Positions 1-8,137 of a DNA stretch of 19,329 nt are shown in pieces. How positions within the stretch are numbered: the first letter of the stretch is position 1; every line of letters begins with the position of its first letter. Source of the DNA: an uncultured Prevotella sp. (GTDB lineage Bacteria; Bacteroidota; Bacteroidia; Bacteroidales; Bacteroidaceae). The position numbers and the translations under genes were made by a program. The notes beneath the pieces are model-generated. The model was not told where the DNA came from. It saw only the letters and a program-made list of their open reading frames with translations, and made no database searches. The DNA lies in contig CAAGEG010000022.1 in assembly GCA_900768785.1 (NCBI GenBank), positions 1 to 19,329 on the forward strand. The letters run 5' to 3'.

Positions 1-465
1 ATTTGACCCACAATGAAAGCAGATTTTTTGCCATTGAAAGTTTTTTGCCTATAATATACAGCTAATCAATTAAATACATGGTGTTTCAGGTCTCTTTTTG
101 ACACTTAAGCCGATATTCGAGGTAATTTTGTTTAATATTGAAGATAAAATCTATGAGCTTCCTACCTTTCAACGCCTGTTCACACATTCTGATAAAATCT
201 TCCATACAATAATATATTGCGTGCATATCTGCCATTATCTCACCGAACTGATTGATGGCAAGACAAGAGCAATTTAATCGGTAGCAAATCTTATTGAACA
301 ACCTTATTAAATATAAAAGCACTTCTAATCTTTAACCTAAACCTTATAGACAGAATTAGGTTTAAACGAAAAGATAAATGCTATCTGAACTATTTGTTTG
401 TATGCTGATTCATCATGCAAACGACATGCTTTTGGCATGAAAAGGGTGTATTGCTTGCAGTTTTT
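1..465. other. Non-coding stretch at the left edge
   Basis: No convincing gene was seen. The minus-strand frame at 86-322 (78 codons) opens with GTG, has a biased composition and matches no family I recognise. An interrupted inverted repeat, AACCTAA (334-340) and TTAGGTT (356-362), lies near 331-363. Its left side, TTTAACCTAAAC (331-342), is identical to the core of the repeat array near 17068 and 17090. The rest is AT-rich with nothing recognisable. Confidence 0.5.
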
Positions 466-496
466 TTTGTATTCTGTAGATTATTAGTTATTTTTG
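466..496 (+). promoter_or_regulatory. Bacteroidetes-type promoter for the aspartate-dehydrogenase-like gene
   Basis: TTTG at 466-469, a 19-base spacer, then TATTTTTG at 489-496 match the Bacteroidetes primary sigma consensus (TTTG, N19-21, TAnnTTTG). Transcription would begin near 502, giving a leader of about 155 bases before the ATG at 657. A second TATATTTG (573-580) has no matching -33 element but would give a leader of about 70 bases. I see no riboswitch or strong hairpin in the leader. Confidence 0.5.
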
Positions 497-656
497 CAAA
501 CAATTTTACAGTATGTGCTAAAGAAGTTTATACTATTATTACAATATACTCTTATCAATCTGATTATCAATGTATATTTGCTAACGCACAGACTTCAATA
601 TATGTATTACTTCCCCCAAAAATTAAATAATGTAAGAATAAAATTTTGACATTATT

Positions 657-1454
657 ATGAGAAATAAGAAACTTGCAATTGCCGGATGCGGCAAACTTGG
701 AAATATTGTGGCTGATGCTTTTGTCAGTGGTAAACTTCCGGGATATGAACTTATAGGAGCGTATTCACGGTCGCATGAAAAGGCGGAAGCTTTGACACAT
801 AAAATTATTGAACATGGCGGAAAATGTACGGTTGCACATACATTTCAAGAACTGCTTAATCTCAAACCTGACATTATGGTGGAGGCAGCATCACCTGCTG
901 CACTGAAAGAATGGTTGTTACCGGCATTGAAGATGGGTATTTCCGTTGTAACACTATCAATAGGAGCCTTCGCTGATGACCTTTTTTATGAAGAGACTAT
1001 CAGTGTTGCGCAAGAGCATGGGGCTCATGTGTATATAGTTTCAGGTGCAACCGGTGGATTTGATGTGTTACAAACTGCCACACTAATGGGAGATGCCACC
1101 GCTAACTTCTATAACGAGAAAGGTCCCGATGCCCTTCGTGGCACAAAGGTTTACGATGATATTCTTCAGAACGAACAAAGAACAGTCTTTGAAGGTACGG
1201 CAAAAGAGGCAATTGAAATGTTCCCCACAAAAGTTAATGTTACCGTTGCAGCATCGCGTGCTTCTGTTGGTCCCGACAAGATGCAAGTAAAAATGGTCTC
1301 AACACCCGGATTCAAGGGCGACACACAAAGGGTGGAAATTCGCAACCCTCAAGTTCATGCCGTAATAGACGTATATAGTGCCACAGCAGAAATAGCAGGG
1401 TGGTCTGTGGTAAACACTTTGAGGAATATATCTTCTCCAATAGTATTTGTATAG
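657..1454 (+). CDS. Aspartate-dehydrogenase-like (NadX/DUF108) oxidoreductase
   Basis: 265 residues, about the usual length for L-aspartate dehydrogenase. The N-terminal Rossmann domain has GCGKLG at residues 10-15. The C-terminal half carries family landmarks: SGATGG (129-134), EGTAKEAIEMFP (179-190) and the final VVNTLRN segment (251-257). The family oxidises L-aspartate to iminoaspartate for NAD synthesis. Compared with the Thermotoga protein as I remember it, the catalytic histidine position is Gln224 (DTQRV in place of NIHIV), and the ENPKTS stretch before the last helix is changed. The classical activity is therefore doubtful; this may be a relative acting on another amino acid or imine. 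It is transcribed alone towards the minus-strand gene ending at 1463, with 8 bases between the stops. The family is secure; the substrate is unknown. Confidence 0.8.
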   Translation: MRNKKLAIAGCGKLGNIVADAFVSGKLPGYELIGAYSRSHEKAEALTHKIIEHGGKCTVAHTFQELLNLKPDIMVEAASPAALKEWLLPALKMGISVVTLSIGAFADDLFYEETISVAQEHGAHVYIVSGATGGFDVLQTATLMGDATANFYNEKGPDALRGTKVYDDILQNEQRTVFEGTAKEAIEMFPTKVNVTVAASRASVGPDKMQVKMVSTPGFKGDTQRVEIRNPQVHAVIDVYSATAEIAGWSVVNTLRNISSPIVFV

Positions 1455-1462
1455 AAAATATA

Positions 1463-2356
1463 TTAGTCTTCTAAATAGTGCTTTATATTATCAGTAACTT
1501 TCTTACTTAAACGGTGGAAAGACTGTATAGTGCGCCCGGTAGAAACGCCGGCGCATCTCACGTTCGGATGCTTGACAAGGCTGTCATCGCCTAATGCTCC
1601 CAACGTGTCACAATAACAGCGGTTGTCTCCTTCTATCCATTTTCGCATGGGTTGACCTTCCCATGCAGGAGACAGACCTGTATTAAATAACACCTTGTGA
1701 TTACCGAGACGACGAAACTGCTCCTCTCCTATTAATACTGTATTTCTATTTAAGCAACAAAAGACTACATCACTCCACTCTAACATATCGTCAAGAGGCA
1801 TAAAACGATAGCCTTTTTTTGAAGCCCATTCTTTTTCAGACCTTGCAAAATAGCTAATCTCAGCTCCAAAGAAGTTCATAGCGTCAGCTATCATGCCACC
1901 AGACTTTCCAAGTCCGAGAACTCCAACTTTCAAACCACTAATTTCGCAAGGCTGTCCATTCCAAGCCTGTTCTCCAAATCCATGCAAAAGACGCACCAAC
2001 TCGCTTACAACATATTCCACAACACCCTCGTCTCCATAATCTCGAATACCTGTTACAGTAATTCCATTATTATTTGCATATTCTATATCAACATTAGCAC
2101 TCTCTGGAGAATAGAGCGAGCAACACATGCCTACATATTTTATAGAAGGACAATGTTTCATTGCGTTGGCGGTAAGTCGTGACGTATAACTTAATAAGAC
2201 CGCATCAGCATCGCCAATACGTCTAACTATCTCTTCATCATCAGAAGGTATATCATTATAAAACGTTATTTCTTTCGCTAATTTTTTAACTTCGTTAATG
2301 CCCCATTCTGTAAGGCTTACCGGCTCAATGGCTACCAACTTGTCAAACTGTCTCAT
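1463..2356 (-). CDS. D-2-hydroxyacid-dehydrogenase-like protein lacking the usual catalytic residues
   Basis: 297 residues, slightly short for the D-isomer 2-hydroxyacid dehydrogenase family. The NAD(P) domain is clear: GLGKSG at 148-153, SDVVFCC at 195-201 and the FNTG strand at 224-227. An Arg-Ser pair (172-173) after the second strand hints at NADP preference. The family's catalytic Arg (in NTARG), Glu (after the LDV strand) and His (in TPH) correspond here to Leu228, Gly253 and Val271, so the standard hydride-transfer chemistry is unlikely. It could be a divergent reductase or a cofactor-binding protein. It lies beyond the terminator at 2685-2718, so it is probably not part of the fucose-type operon. 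The ATG start follows a TATATTTG box by about 47 bases. The fold assignment is firm; the function is open. Confidence 0.75.
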   Translation of the reverse strand: MRQFDKLVAIEPVSLTEWGINEVKKLAKEITFYNDIPSDDEEIVRRIGDADAVLLSYTSRLTANAMKHCPSIKYVGMCCSLYSPESANVDIEYANNNGITVTGIRDYGDEGVVEYVVSELVRLLHGFGEQAWNGQPCEISGLKVGVLGLGKSGGMIADAMNFFGAEISYFARSEKEWASKKGYRFMPLDDMLEWSDVVFCCLNRNTVLIGEEQFRRLGNHKVLFNTGLSPAWEGQPMRKWIEGDNRCYCDTLGALGDDSLVKHPNVRCAGVSTGRTIQSFHRLSKKVTDNIKHYLED

Positions 2357-2402
2357 TTTTTGGATGTTTAAGTATGTCTTAGACTAATACAATAATATGA
2401 AA

Positions 2403-2410
2403 CAAATATA
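2403..2410 (-). promoter_or_regulatory. Possible -7 box for the hydroxyacid-dehydrogenase-like gene
   Basis: Read on the minus strand this is TATATTTG, an exact TAnnTTTG match about 47 bases before the ATG at 2356. The nearest upstream TTTG is 23 bases away, slightly beyond the usual 19-21, so the promoter is plausible but imperfect. Confidence 0.35.
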
Positions 2411-2500
2411 GTAAAAATTTTTATATTTACTCACAAATCCATCATTAAGAGAACAAATAAACCCAAATAGGTCAATATTCAAAGAAATCATTCCTTTCAA

Positions 2501-2611
2501 TAAACACATATTCTTGATATTCATAAACACATAGTTTATGATGCCTAAGTATGGTGTTTACGGACTGTAAGTATATAGTTTACGAACAGTAAGTATGGTG
2601 TTTATGCTTTG
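2501..2611. repeat. 22-base imperfect tandem repeat array (array A)
   Basis: Three clear 22-base units begin at 2546, 2568 and 2590, each opening with TAAGTAT and carrying GTTTA at unit positions 11-15. A related unit starts at 2524 and a weaker 23-base one at 2501, both opening TAAACACATA. A degraded copy may continue to 2633, where a 15-base palindrome (GGTTGTA-C-TACAACC, 2619-2633) sits. Units differ at many positions while keeping phase, as expected of an old array or of regularly spaced binding sites. It lies between the zinc dehydrogenase terminator and the next gene's promoter. Confidence 0.7.
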
Positions 2612-2684
2612 CTAAAACGGTTGTACTACAACCAAGATAAATGAAGAAGCGTAAATGAAATCTAATGGCCAATTTGGGATAAAC

Positions 2685-2718
2685 AACAAAAAAGGGTCTT
2701 AACGACCCTTATTTTGTT
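2685..2718 (-). terminator. Rho-independent terminator after the zinc dehydrogenase gene
   Basis: On the minus strand AAGGGTC and GACCCTT form a seven-pair stem around GTTAA, extended by AACAAAA/TTTTGTT past a one-base bulge. The 3' arm runs directly into a T-rich tract. It starts 8 bases after the stop codon at 2727 and closes the cluster that begins at galE. Confidence 0.8.
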
Positions 2719-2726
2719 ATGTTGAA

Positions 2727-3743
2727 TTAGAATTCTACAAGTATTCTGAATACTTTTCCGGGATTTGCGCTCCACTCTTTCATTGCATCAACTGCATCTT
2801 CAGGACTTACAACCTTAGAGATGAATTTCTCTATTTGGTATTTTCCTGTGTTGATACTGTTTATTACAGCGCGGAAATCTGACGGTGTAGCGTTGCGTGA
2901 ACCACGTATATCAAGCTCTTTCTGAACAAAGAGTTTGGTCTGGAATGCTACATCGCTCTTTGCATAACCTATACATACCACCTTTCCGGTAAAGCTTACT
3001 TCATTAACAGCCATTACATAAGTAACAGGACTTCCCACAGCTTCAATAACAACATCGGCTCCATTACCTTCGGTAATCTCTTGTATGCGGGCGTGAACAT
3101 CCTCTGTCATGGTGTTAACAGTGTAGGTTGCACCTACTTCCTTAGCCAATGCGAGCTTTTCATCATCAATATCGGCAGCAATAACCTTTGCTCCGCGTAT
3201 TGATGCACGTACTACTGCGCCAAGTCCAACCATACCGCAACCAATTACCATTACGTAACTGTTGTCTGTCACTTCACCACGAGATACAGCATGGAAACCT
3301 ACACTCATTGGCTCAATAAGCGCACATGTGCGAACAGGGATGTCACCTGCGGGTATTATCTTTGTCCATGGCAAAGCGGCATATTCACACATAACGCCTT
3401 GACGTTGCACTCCGAGAGTCTCGTTGTGCTCACATGCGTTATATCTACCATTACGACATGATGCACAATTACCACAATTTGTATATGGATTGAGAGTAAC
3501 TACCATGCCGGGTTTAAGGCTTTCGGGAACGTCACTACCTGTTTCTTCTATTATTGCGCCCACTTCATGACCCGGGATAACAGGCATATGGACCATTGGG
3601 TTAAGCCCACGAAAAGTATTAAGATCAGAACCACAAAATCCTACATACTTGATTTTGACTAACACTTCGTCTGCCTTGATGACAGGCTTTTCAATTTCTG
3701 CCACACCCATCTCTGTTGGTGCGGAAATACGAACTGCTTTCAT
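2727..3743 (-). CDS. Zinc-dependent medium-chain alcohol (polyol/sugar acid) dehydrogenase
   Basis: 338 residues, the usual length for medium-chain zinc dehydrogenases. Catalytic zinc ligands are Cys37 (in GFCGSD), His59-Glu60 (PGHE) and Glu144 (EPMSVG). The structural zinc site is four cysteines at 90, 93, 96 and 104. The NAD-binding GCGMVG is at 168-173, followed by an acidic strand end (AADIDDEK) that favours NAD over NADP. Relatives include sorbitol, threonine and L-galactonate dehydrogenases. As last gene of a cluster with a FucP-type permease and enzymes that would make L-fuconate, it may oxidise a hydroxyl of fuconate or of 2-keto-3-deoxy-fuconate. That substrate is inference. It follows the permease gene after 52 bases and ends at a terminator. 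Confidence 0.9.
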   Translation of the reverse strand: MKAVRISAPTEMGVAEIEKPVIKADEVLVKIKYVGFCGSDLNTFRGLNPMVHMPVIPGHEVGAIIEETGSDVPESLKPGMVVTLNPYTNCGNCASCRNGRYNACEHNETLGVQRQGVMCEYAALPWTKIIPAGDIPVRTCALIEPMSVGFHAVSRGEVTDNSYVMVIGCGMVGLGAVVRASIRGAKVIAADIDDEKLALAKEVGATYTVNTMTEDVHARIQEITEGNGADVVIEAVGSPVTYVMAVNEVSFTGKVVCIGYAKSDVAFQTKLFVQKELDIRGSRNATPSDFRAVINSINTGKYQIEKFISKVVSPEDAVDAMKEWSANPGKVFRILVEF

Positions 3744-3795
3744 TTTGATTAATATTAATAATGTTGTATCCTTAAAATATCAACGTTAAACGCCA

Positions 3796-5064
3796 TTATT
3801 CTTTATATTCAGGGTTGTCTTTAACTTTATATCCTCTCCAACCATAATATGCACAGAAGGCAAAACATATCATAGGAACCACATAAGCTATTTGATAGAC
3901 GTCCTTATTGGAGTTCATAACAAAAGCCGTAAACTGAGGAAGACAAGCATTACCTACTATTGACATAACAAGAAAGGCGGAACCGCTCTTCGTTTTATCG
4001 CCAAGATCACGCAAAGCAAGCGAGAACTGTGTCGGATAGATAATAGACATGAAGAACGAAACTGCAAGCATTGCATACAAACCAACATATCCGCCAAACT
4101 TAGCTATCACTATACACAAGACAATTAGCATGAGAGAATAGACAAGCAACATGCGTACAGGCTTGAAAACTATCATCAACGCCGTGCCAACCCAACGTCC
4201 TACGAGGAAGGCTAACATGTACAAACCAAAGAAAGTAGTGGCTGTTGCCTCGTCTATGCCGGCATATACGGTACAATAAACAAGGAACAAGCTGTTGATA
4301 GCCGTTTGTCCTCCGTTGTAAAAGAATTGAGCTATGACACCCCAACGCACATGAGGACGTTTCAATATGCTGAAATCTATCAATTTATCTGCCTTCTTGC
4401 CTGATGCTTCTTCATCTGCTATGGAAGGGAACTTGGTGAAAACAAACACCAAAGCAACAGCAATAAGCAATATAGCGAGCAAGAGATAAGGCAGACGCAT
4501 TGACTCTGTTTCCTGCTGAATGTATGCTTCCCAACCACCAACATAATCTGCCGGCAACGTTTCGCGCGTATAGTTATAACCGCTAAGCACAAGTTTGCTT
4601 AAAAACATTGCAGAAATAAATGCTCCAAGTCCATTGAACGACTGTGCCAAATTAAGTCGTGTTATAGCTGTCTCAGGTTTACCGAGTACCGTAACATAAG
4701 GATTTGCAGCTGTTTCAAGGAAACACATTCCTGTTGCAATAATAAAGAACACACCGAGATATACCCAATACGACTTTACAATAGCTGCAGGGAAGAACAT
4801 CAATCCACCTAAAGCTGCTACCGACAAGCCGAAAACTATTCCCGCCTTATAGCTGTAACGCTTGAGAAACATAGCTATTGGTATAGGAAAAATGAAATAT
4901 GCCAACCAATAAGCCGTCTCGGTAAATGAAGCTTCAAAAGTGTTTAGCTCGCATGTTTTCATGAGTTGCCTTATCATAGTGGGCAACAGATTACTGCTTA
5001 TTGCCCATAGAAAAAACAGGCAGAAGATAAGCGATAAAGGTAATATATAACTTGATTTTTTCAT
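3796..5064 (-). CDS. fucP: FucP-type major facilitator sugar permease
   Basis: 422 residues with twelve hydrophobic segments, near the size of E. coli FucP (438). FucP signatures are present: CLFFLWAI near residue 15, SYKAG (71-75), FLETAANPYVTVLG from 115, RLNLAQSFN and YPTQFSLALRDLG. FucP imports L-fucose with protons across the inner membrane. The glutamate equivalent to E. coli Glu135 is kept (Glu117). The position equivalent to Asp46, needed for proton coupling in E. coli, is Pro28 (SSNLLPTM against ANNLNDIL, ungapped). Coupling or substrate may therefore differ from the model protein. It sits 6 bases after the amidohydrolase gene, so the two are surely co-transcribed. Family assignment is firm; L-fucose as substrate is likely but unproven. 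Confidence 0.88.
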   Translation of the reverse strand: MKKSSYILPLSLIFCLFFLWAISSNLLPTMIRQLMKTCELNTFEASFTETAYWLAYFIFPIPIAMFLKRYSYKAGIVFGLSVAALGGLMFFPAAIVKSYWVYLGVFFIIATGMCFLETAANPYVTVLGKPETAITRLNLAQSFNGLGAFISAMFLSKLVLSGYNYTRETLPADYVGGWEAYIQQETESMRLPYLLLAILLIAVALVFVFTKFPSIADEEASGKKADKLIDFSILKRPHVRWGVIAQFFYNGGQTAINSLFLVYCTVYAGIDEATATTFFGLYMLAFLVGRWVGTALMIVFKPVRMLLVYSLMLIVLCIVIAKFGGYVGLYAMLAVSFFMSIIYPTQFSLALRDLGDKTKSGSAFLVMSIVGNACLPQFTAFVMNSNKDVYQIAYVVPMICFAFCAYYGWRGYKVKDNPEYKE

Positions 5065-5070
5065 ATTCTG

Positions 5071-5994
5071 TTATTCTGACATGTTTTTTATATAAGGTAG
5101 TTCAGGCAATTCACTGAAACCATAAAAGCGTTTCGCATTACCGGCAAGGAAAAGCCTCTTTTCCTCATCCGTAAGCATACTGCTCTTGATAACAAAATCA
5201 TAAGACATTCTATAGGTGATTGCCGTTATGGTGCGCGGATAGTCAGAACCCCACATCAGTTTGTCGGCTCCTACCATGTCGATAGCTTGGCGAATGGCTT
5301 TCACAGCACCGTCAAAAGGATAGAACTCGCTATTAAACAGCCACGTTATACCACCTGATTCTATCATCACATTCTTGTTCTGTGCAAGGCGAATTTGGTC
5401 TTCCCAACCCTCTGTTGTCACCATTCCAAAGTGGCCGATAGCTATTTTCAAGTTTGGACATTCTTGTATGACTTCGTTTATCTCGGCAGCCTGCAAATTG
5501 TTTTCAGCAAGACAGAGAGACAAAATCATCTTTTCTTCTTCCATAATATGGAACATTTTCATCATCTCCGGCGAGTTCAACATTATGCGACTATCATTTA
5601 ATATAAGTCTATGACCGGGAACAGCAATTCCTCCGAAGCCGTTTGCTTTTAGCTTGCGTACTTCTTCAGCATAGCCGGGCTTGAAATAGTCAGCCATTCC
5701 AAATACAAAAAAGCGGTCAGGATACTTGGCTTTTACCTCTTTAAGATAATCGTTCTGTATGCCGTCAATAAATTCTTGCACAACAACAGCAGCACCTACT
5801 TGGGCATAATCCATATTTGACAAAAACACTTCTGCGCTATTGACACCATCAATCATAAACGGTGGCACCATCTGTCGCTCTTCCGTAAGGAAAAAAGAGC
5901 GGCCATTGTTGAGTGTTTTTACCTTCATGCCATTCCATTCTGTGTCTTGTTTAAGCCACAAATGTGAATGGGCGTCTATAATCTCGTATTTCAC
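5071..5994 (-). CDS. L-fuconolactonase-type amidohydrolase
   Basis: 307 residues, amidohydrolase-2 type (PF04909, COG3618). The metal-site HxH is at residues 9-11 (DAHSH), a further histidine is at 188 (IGHFG) and the catalytic Asp is in WGSDYP (248-253). Members next to sugar dehydrogenases hydrolyse aldonolactones such as L-fucono-1,5-lactone. The flanking L-galactose-dehydrogenase-like reductase and FucP homologue support that role here. The start is GTG, chosen because the metal motif begins only eight codons later and no upstream ATG in frame is seen. Gaps are 34 bases to the preceding gene and 6 to the following one. An alternative is a lactonase for a related sugar such as L-galactono- or L-rhamnonolactone. 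Confidence 0.85.
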   Translation of the reverse strand: MKYEIIDAHSHLWLKQDTEWNGMKVKTLNNGRSFFLTEERQMVPPFMIDGVNSAEVFLSNMDYAQVGAAVVVQEFIDGIQNDYLKEVKAKYPDRFFVFGMADYFKPGYAEEVRKLKANGFGGIAVPGHRLILNDSRIMLNSPEMMKMFHIMEEEKMILSLCLAENNLQAAEINEVIQECPNLKIAIGHFGMVTTEGWEDQIRLAQNKNVMIESGGITWLFNSEFYPFDGAVKAIRQAIDMVGADKLMWGSDYPRTITAITYRMSYDFVIKSSMLTDEEKRLFLAGNAKRFYGFSELPELPYIKNMSE

Positions 5995-6028
5995 TTTAAA
6001 TGTTTAATATCGTTATTAATGTAAAATA

Positions 6029-6961
6029 TTAAGTATTAGCCCAACGCACACGCATTTGATCGCCAATAATCTCTTGTACTTCTTTTACAAGTGTCTCGTC
6101 AACCGGGTCTTTTATGTAATCTATACATTTAAGAACATTAGCCGGATTAGCAGAACTGAATAATGTAGTGGCAATACGTGGGTTGCTTGTAGAATATTGA
6201 ACGGCAAGTTTCTCTATATCATAACCCTTTTCAGCACAATGTTCAGTAGCTCTGCGACATGCTTCTTTAAGAGGTTCTGGTGCCGGATGCCATGCCGGAG
6301 CCCCTCTCTTTGTAAGTAAGCCCATAGAAAATGGCGAAGCGTTGACAACACCAATATTATTTGCCTCAAAGAAATCAAGATAATCAAGTATCATTTCATC
6401 ATTTAGACTGTAATGACAGAAGCACAACACAGACTCTATGGTGCCTGCCGGTACATGCTCGATAACCCATTTAAGATTTTCGGGCTGCAAATCGGTAATA
6501 CCAACATGCTTAACAACGCCTTCCTCGCGCAGTTTTACAAGTGCCGGAAGTGTTTCTTCAACAACCTGATTAAGGTCAGCAAACTCTACATCGTGTACAT
6601 TTATCAAGTCAATATAATCTATATTGAGTCTCTCCATACTCTCGTATACACTCGCTGTTACACGTTTTGCCGAATAGTCCCAAGTGTTTACGCCATTCTC
6701 GCCATAACGTCCAACTTTTGTTGATAGATAATATCTGTCTCTTTCTATCTCTTTCAATGCCTTGCCAAGCACAGTTTCTGCCTTATAATGACCATAGTAA
6801 GGAGACACATCAATAAAATTGATGCCATTATCCACCGCTGTGTGTACTGCCTTTATGCCTTCTGCCTCCCGAATATCATGGAAAACGCCACCAAGAGATG
6901 ATGCTCCGAAACCGAGATTTGACACTTTCATTCCAGTTTTTCCAAGTTCATTATAAATCAT
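6029..6961 (-). CDS. Aldo/keto reductase resembling L-galactose/L-fucose 1-dehydrogenase
   Basis: 310 residues. The aldo/keto reductase tetrad is complete: Asp51, Tyr56, Lys82 and His123. It resembles plant L-galactose dehydrogenase across its length as I recall it, including SPYYG (53-57) and the ASPFSMGLLTKRGAPAWHPA region near residues 208-227. L-fucose is 6-deoxy-L-galactose, and bacterial members of this group oxidise L-fucose at C1 to L-fuconolactone. The next gene encodes a matching lactonase and the one after it a FucP-type importer, so the first steps of oxidative fucose use are present. It lies 35 bases after galE and no separate promoter is visible between them. Family is secure; the exact sugar is inferred. 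Confidence 0.88.
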   Translation of the reverse strand: MIYNELGKTGMKVSNLGFGASSLGGVFHDIREAEGIKAVHTAVDNGINFIDVSPYYGHYKAETVLGKALKEIERDRYYLSTKVGRYGENGVNTWDYSAKRVTASVYESMERLNIDYIDLINVHDVEFADLNQVVEETLPALVKLREEGVVKHVGITDLQPENLKWVIEHVPAGTIESVLCFCHYSLNDEMILDYLDFFEANNIGVVNASPFSMGLLTKRGAPAWHPAPEPLKEACRRATEHCAEKGYDIEKLAVQYSTSNPRIATTLFSSANPANVLKCIDYIKDPVDETLVKEVQEIIGDQMRVRWANT

Positions 6962-6996
6962 AGTATTCTTGTTTTAGGTTTATCTTAAATATAATA

Positions 6997-8031
6997 TCAT
7001 TTATTTTCAGAAAGTTTTTGTTGCCAACGCCACGCCGAGAGTAACACATCATCAAGGTTCGCATCGGCTTTCCATCCTAATATGGTGTTTGCTTTATCAA
7101 CATTTCCCCATACTTTCTCTATGTCTCCTTCACGTCTCGGTGCAAATTCCCAATTGAGTTTCACACCGGTAACAGCTTCAAAACGCTTAATTATTTGAAG
7201 AGTGCTCACTCCTTCTCCTGTTCCAATATTGAAAATTTCTACCGGTTGCGCCTCCGGATTGTCAAGAATACGTGACATAGCTTTCACATGTGCCTTTGCA
7301 AGATCTACAACATAAATATAATCTCTTATGCAAGTGCCGTCGGCGGTATTATAATCATTACCGAAAACACGCAATTTCTCGCGTATTCCGGCTGCCGTTT
7401 GAGTAACATAAGGAATAAGATTTAAAGGAACGCCGATAGGCAATTCGCCTATTAATGCAGAAGGATGTGCGCCGATAGGATTAAAATAGCGCAATATAAT
7501 TGATTTTATATGCGCACCACTATGCACGTAATCTTGTATTATTTCTTCATTTATCTGCTTGGTATTACCATAAGGACTAAGAGCTTTTTGAATAGGAGAC
7601 TGCTCGGTTACCGGCAGATTTTCAGGTGTTGGCTGACCGTAAACAGTACAACTTGAAGAAAAAATTATACCTTTCACACCATGTTTAGGCATAAGTTCAA
7701 GAAGGTTTACCAAACTGTTTATGTTGTTGCGATAATATAGTAATGGTTTCTCAACACTCTCTCCTACTGCCTTGCTTGCAGCAAAATGGATAATGCCTTC
7801 TATACCTTCGTATTTTGAGAACACCTTGTCAAGAGCTTCAATATCACAGCAATCGATATTCTCAAAATGCGGACGAATACCTGTAATCTTTTCTATGCCA
7901 TCAACAACATCGGCTCTTGAATTAGAGAGATTATCAATTATTATAACCTCATAACCTGCTTCTTGCAACTCAACTGTGGTATGTGAGCCTATAAAGCCTG
8001 TTCCACCTGTTACCAATATCCTTTGTTTCAT
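6997..8031 (-). CDS. galE: UDP-glucose 4-epimerase
   Basis: 344 residues, the normal length for GalE. It has the N-terminal NAD motif GGTGFIGSH (9-17), the catalytic serine in SSSCTVYG (125-132, Ser127) and the Tyr154-xxx-Lys158 pair (YGNTK). The C-terminal region carries the family's FNIGTGEG and RREGD motifs. GalE interconverts UDP-glucose and UDP-galactose in the cytosol, for galactose use and for making surface polysaccharides. It lies between the rnf operon and the fucose-type genes, with 35 bases to the next gene. No good promoter is visible in the 179 bases before it. It may depend on a non-consensus promoter or on read-through past the hairpin at 8138-8190. Confidence 0.95.
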   Translation of the reverse strand: MKQRILVTGGTGFIGSHTTVELQEAGYEVIIIDNLSNSRADVVDGIEKITGIRPHFENIDCCDIEALDKVFSKYEGIEGIIHFAASKAVGESVEKPLLYYRNNINSLVNLLELMPKHGVKGIIFSSSCTVYGQPTPENLPVTEQSPIQKALSPYGNTKQINEEIIQDYVHSGAHIKSIILRYFNPIGAHPSALIGELPIGVPLNLIPYVTQTAAGIREKLRVFGNDYNTADGTCIRDYIYVVDLAKAHVKAMSRILDNPEAQPVEIFNIGTGEGVSTLQIIKRFEAVTGVKLNWEFAPRREGDIEKVWGNVDKANTILGWKADANLDDVLLSAWRWQQKLSENK

Positions 8032-8137
8032 AATACATACATGCTACTGAAAAAGTCATAATGACCATAACCGGTCTATTTTGTAATACTGTAAAAACAG
8101 TACAAACATCGGGATTATATCCCTAAATAAAGAACAA

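Noticed and set aside
86..322. Minus-strand open frame of 78 codons near the left edge
   Set aside because: It opens with GTG, has no recognisable domain, no promoter, and a composition like random AT-rich DNA.
415..630. Plus-strand open frame of 71 codons with a hydrophobic stretch
   Set aside because: It overlaps the best promoter for the next gene, and its hydrophobicity comes from T-rich non-coding DNA.
2501..2633. CRISPR array
   Set aside because: The 22-base period is too short, there is no alternation of constant repeat and unique spacer, and no cas gene is present.
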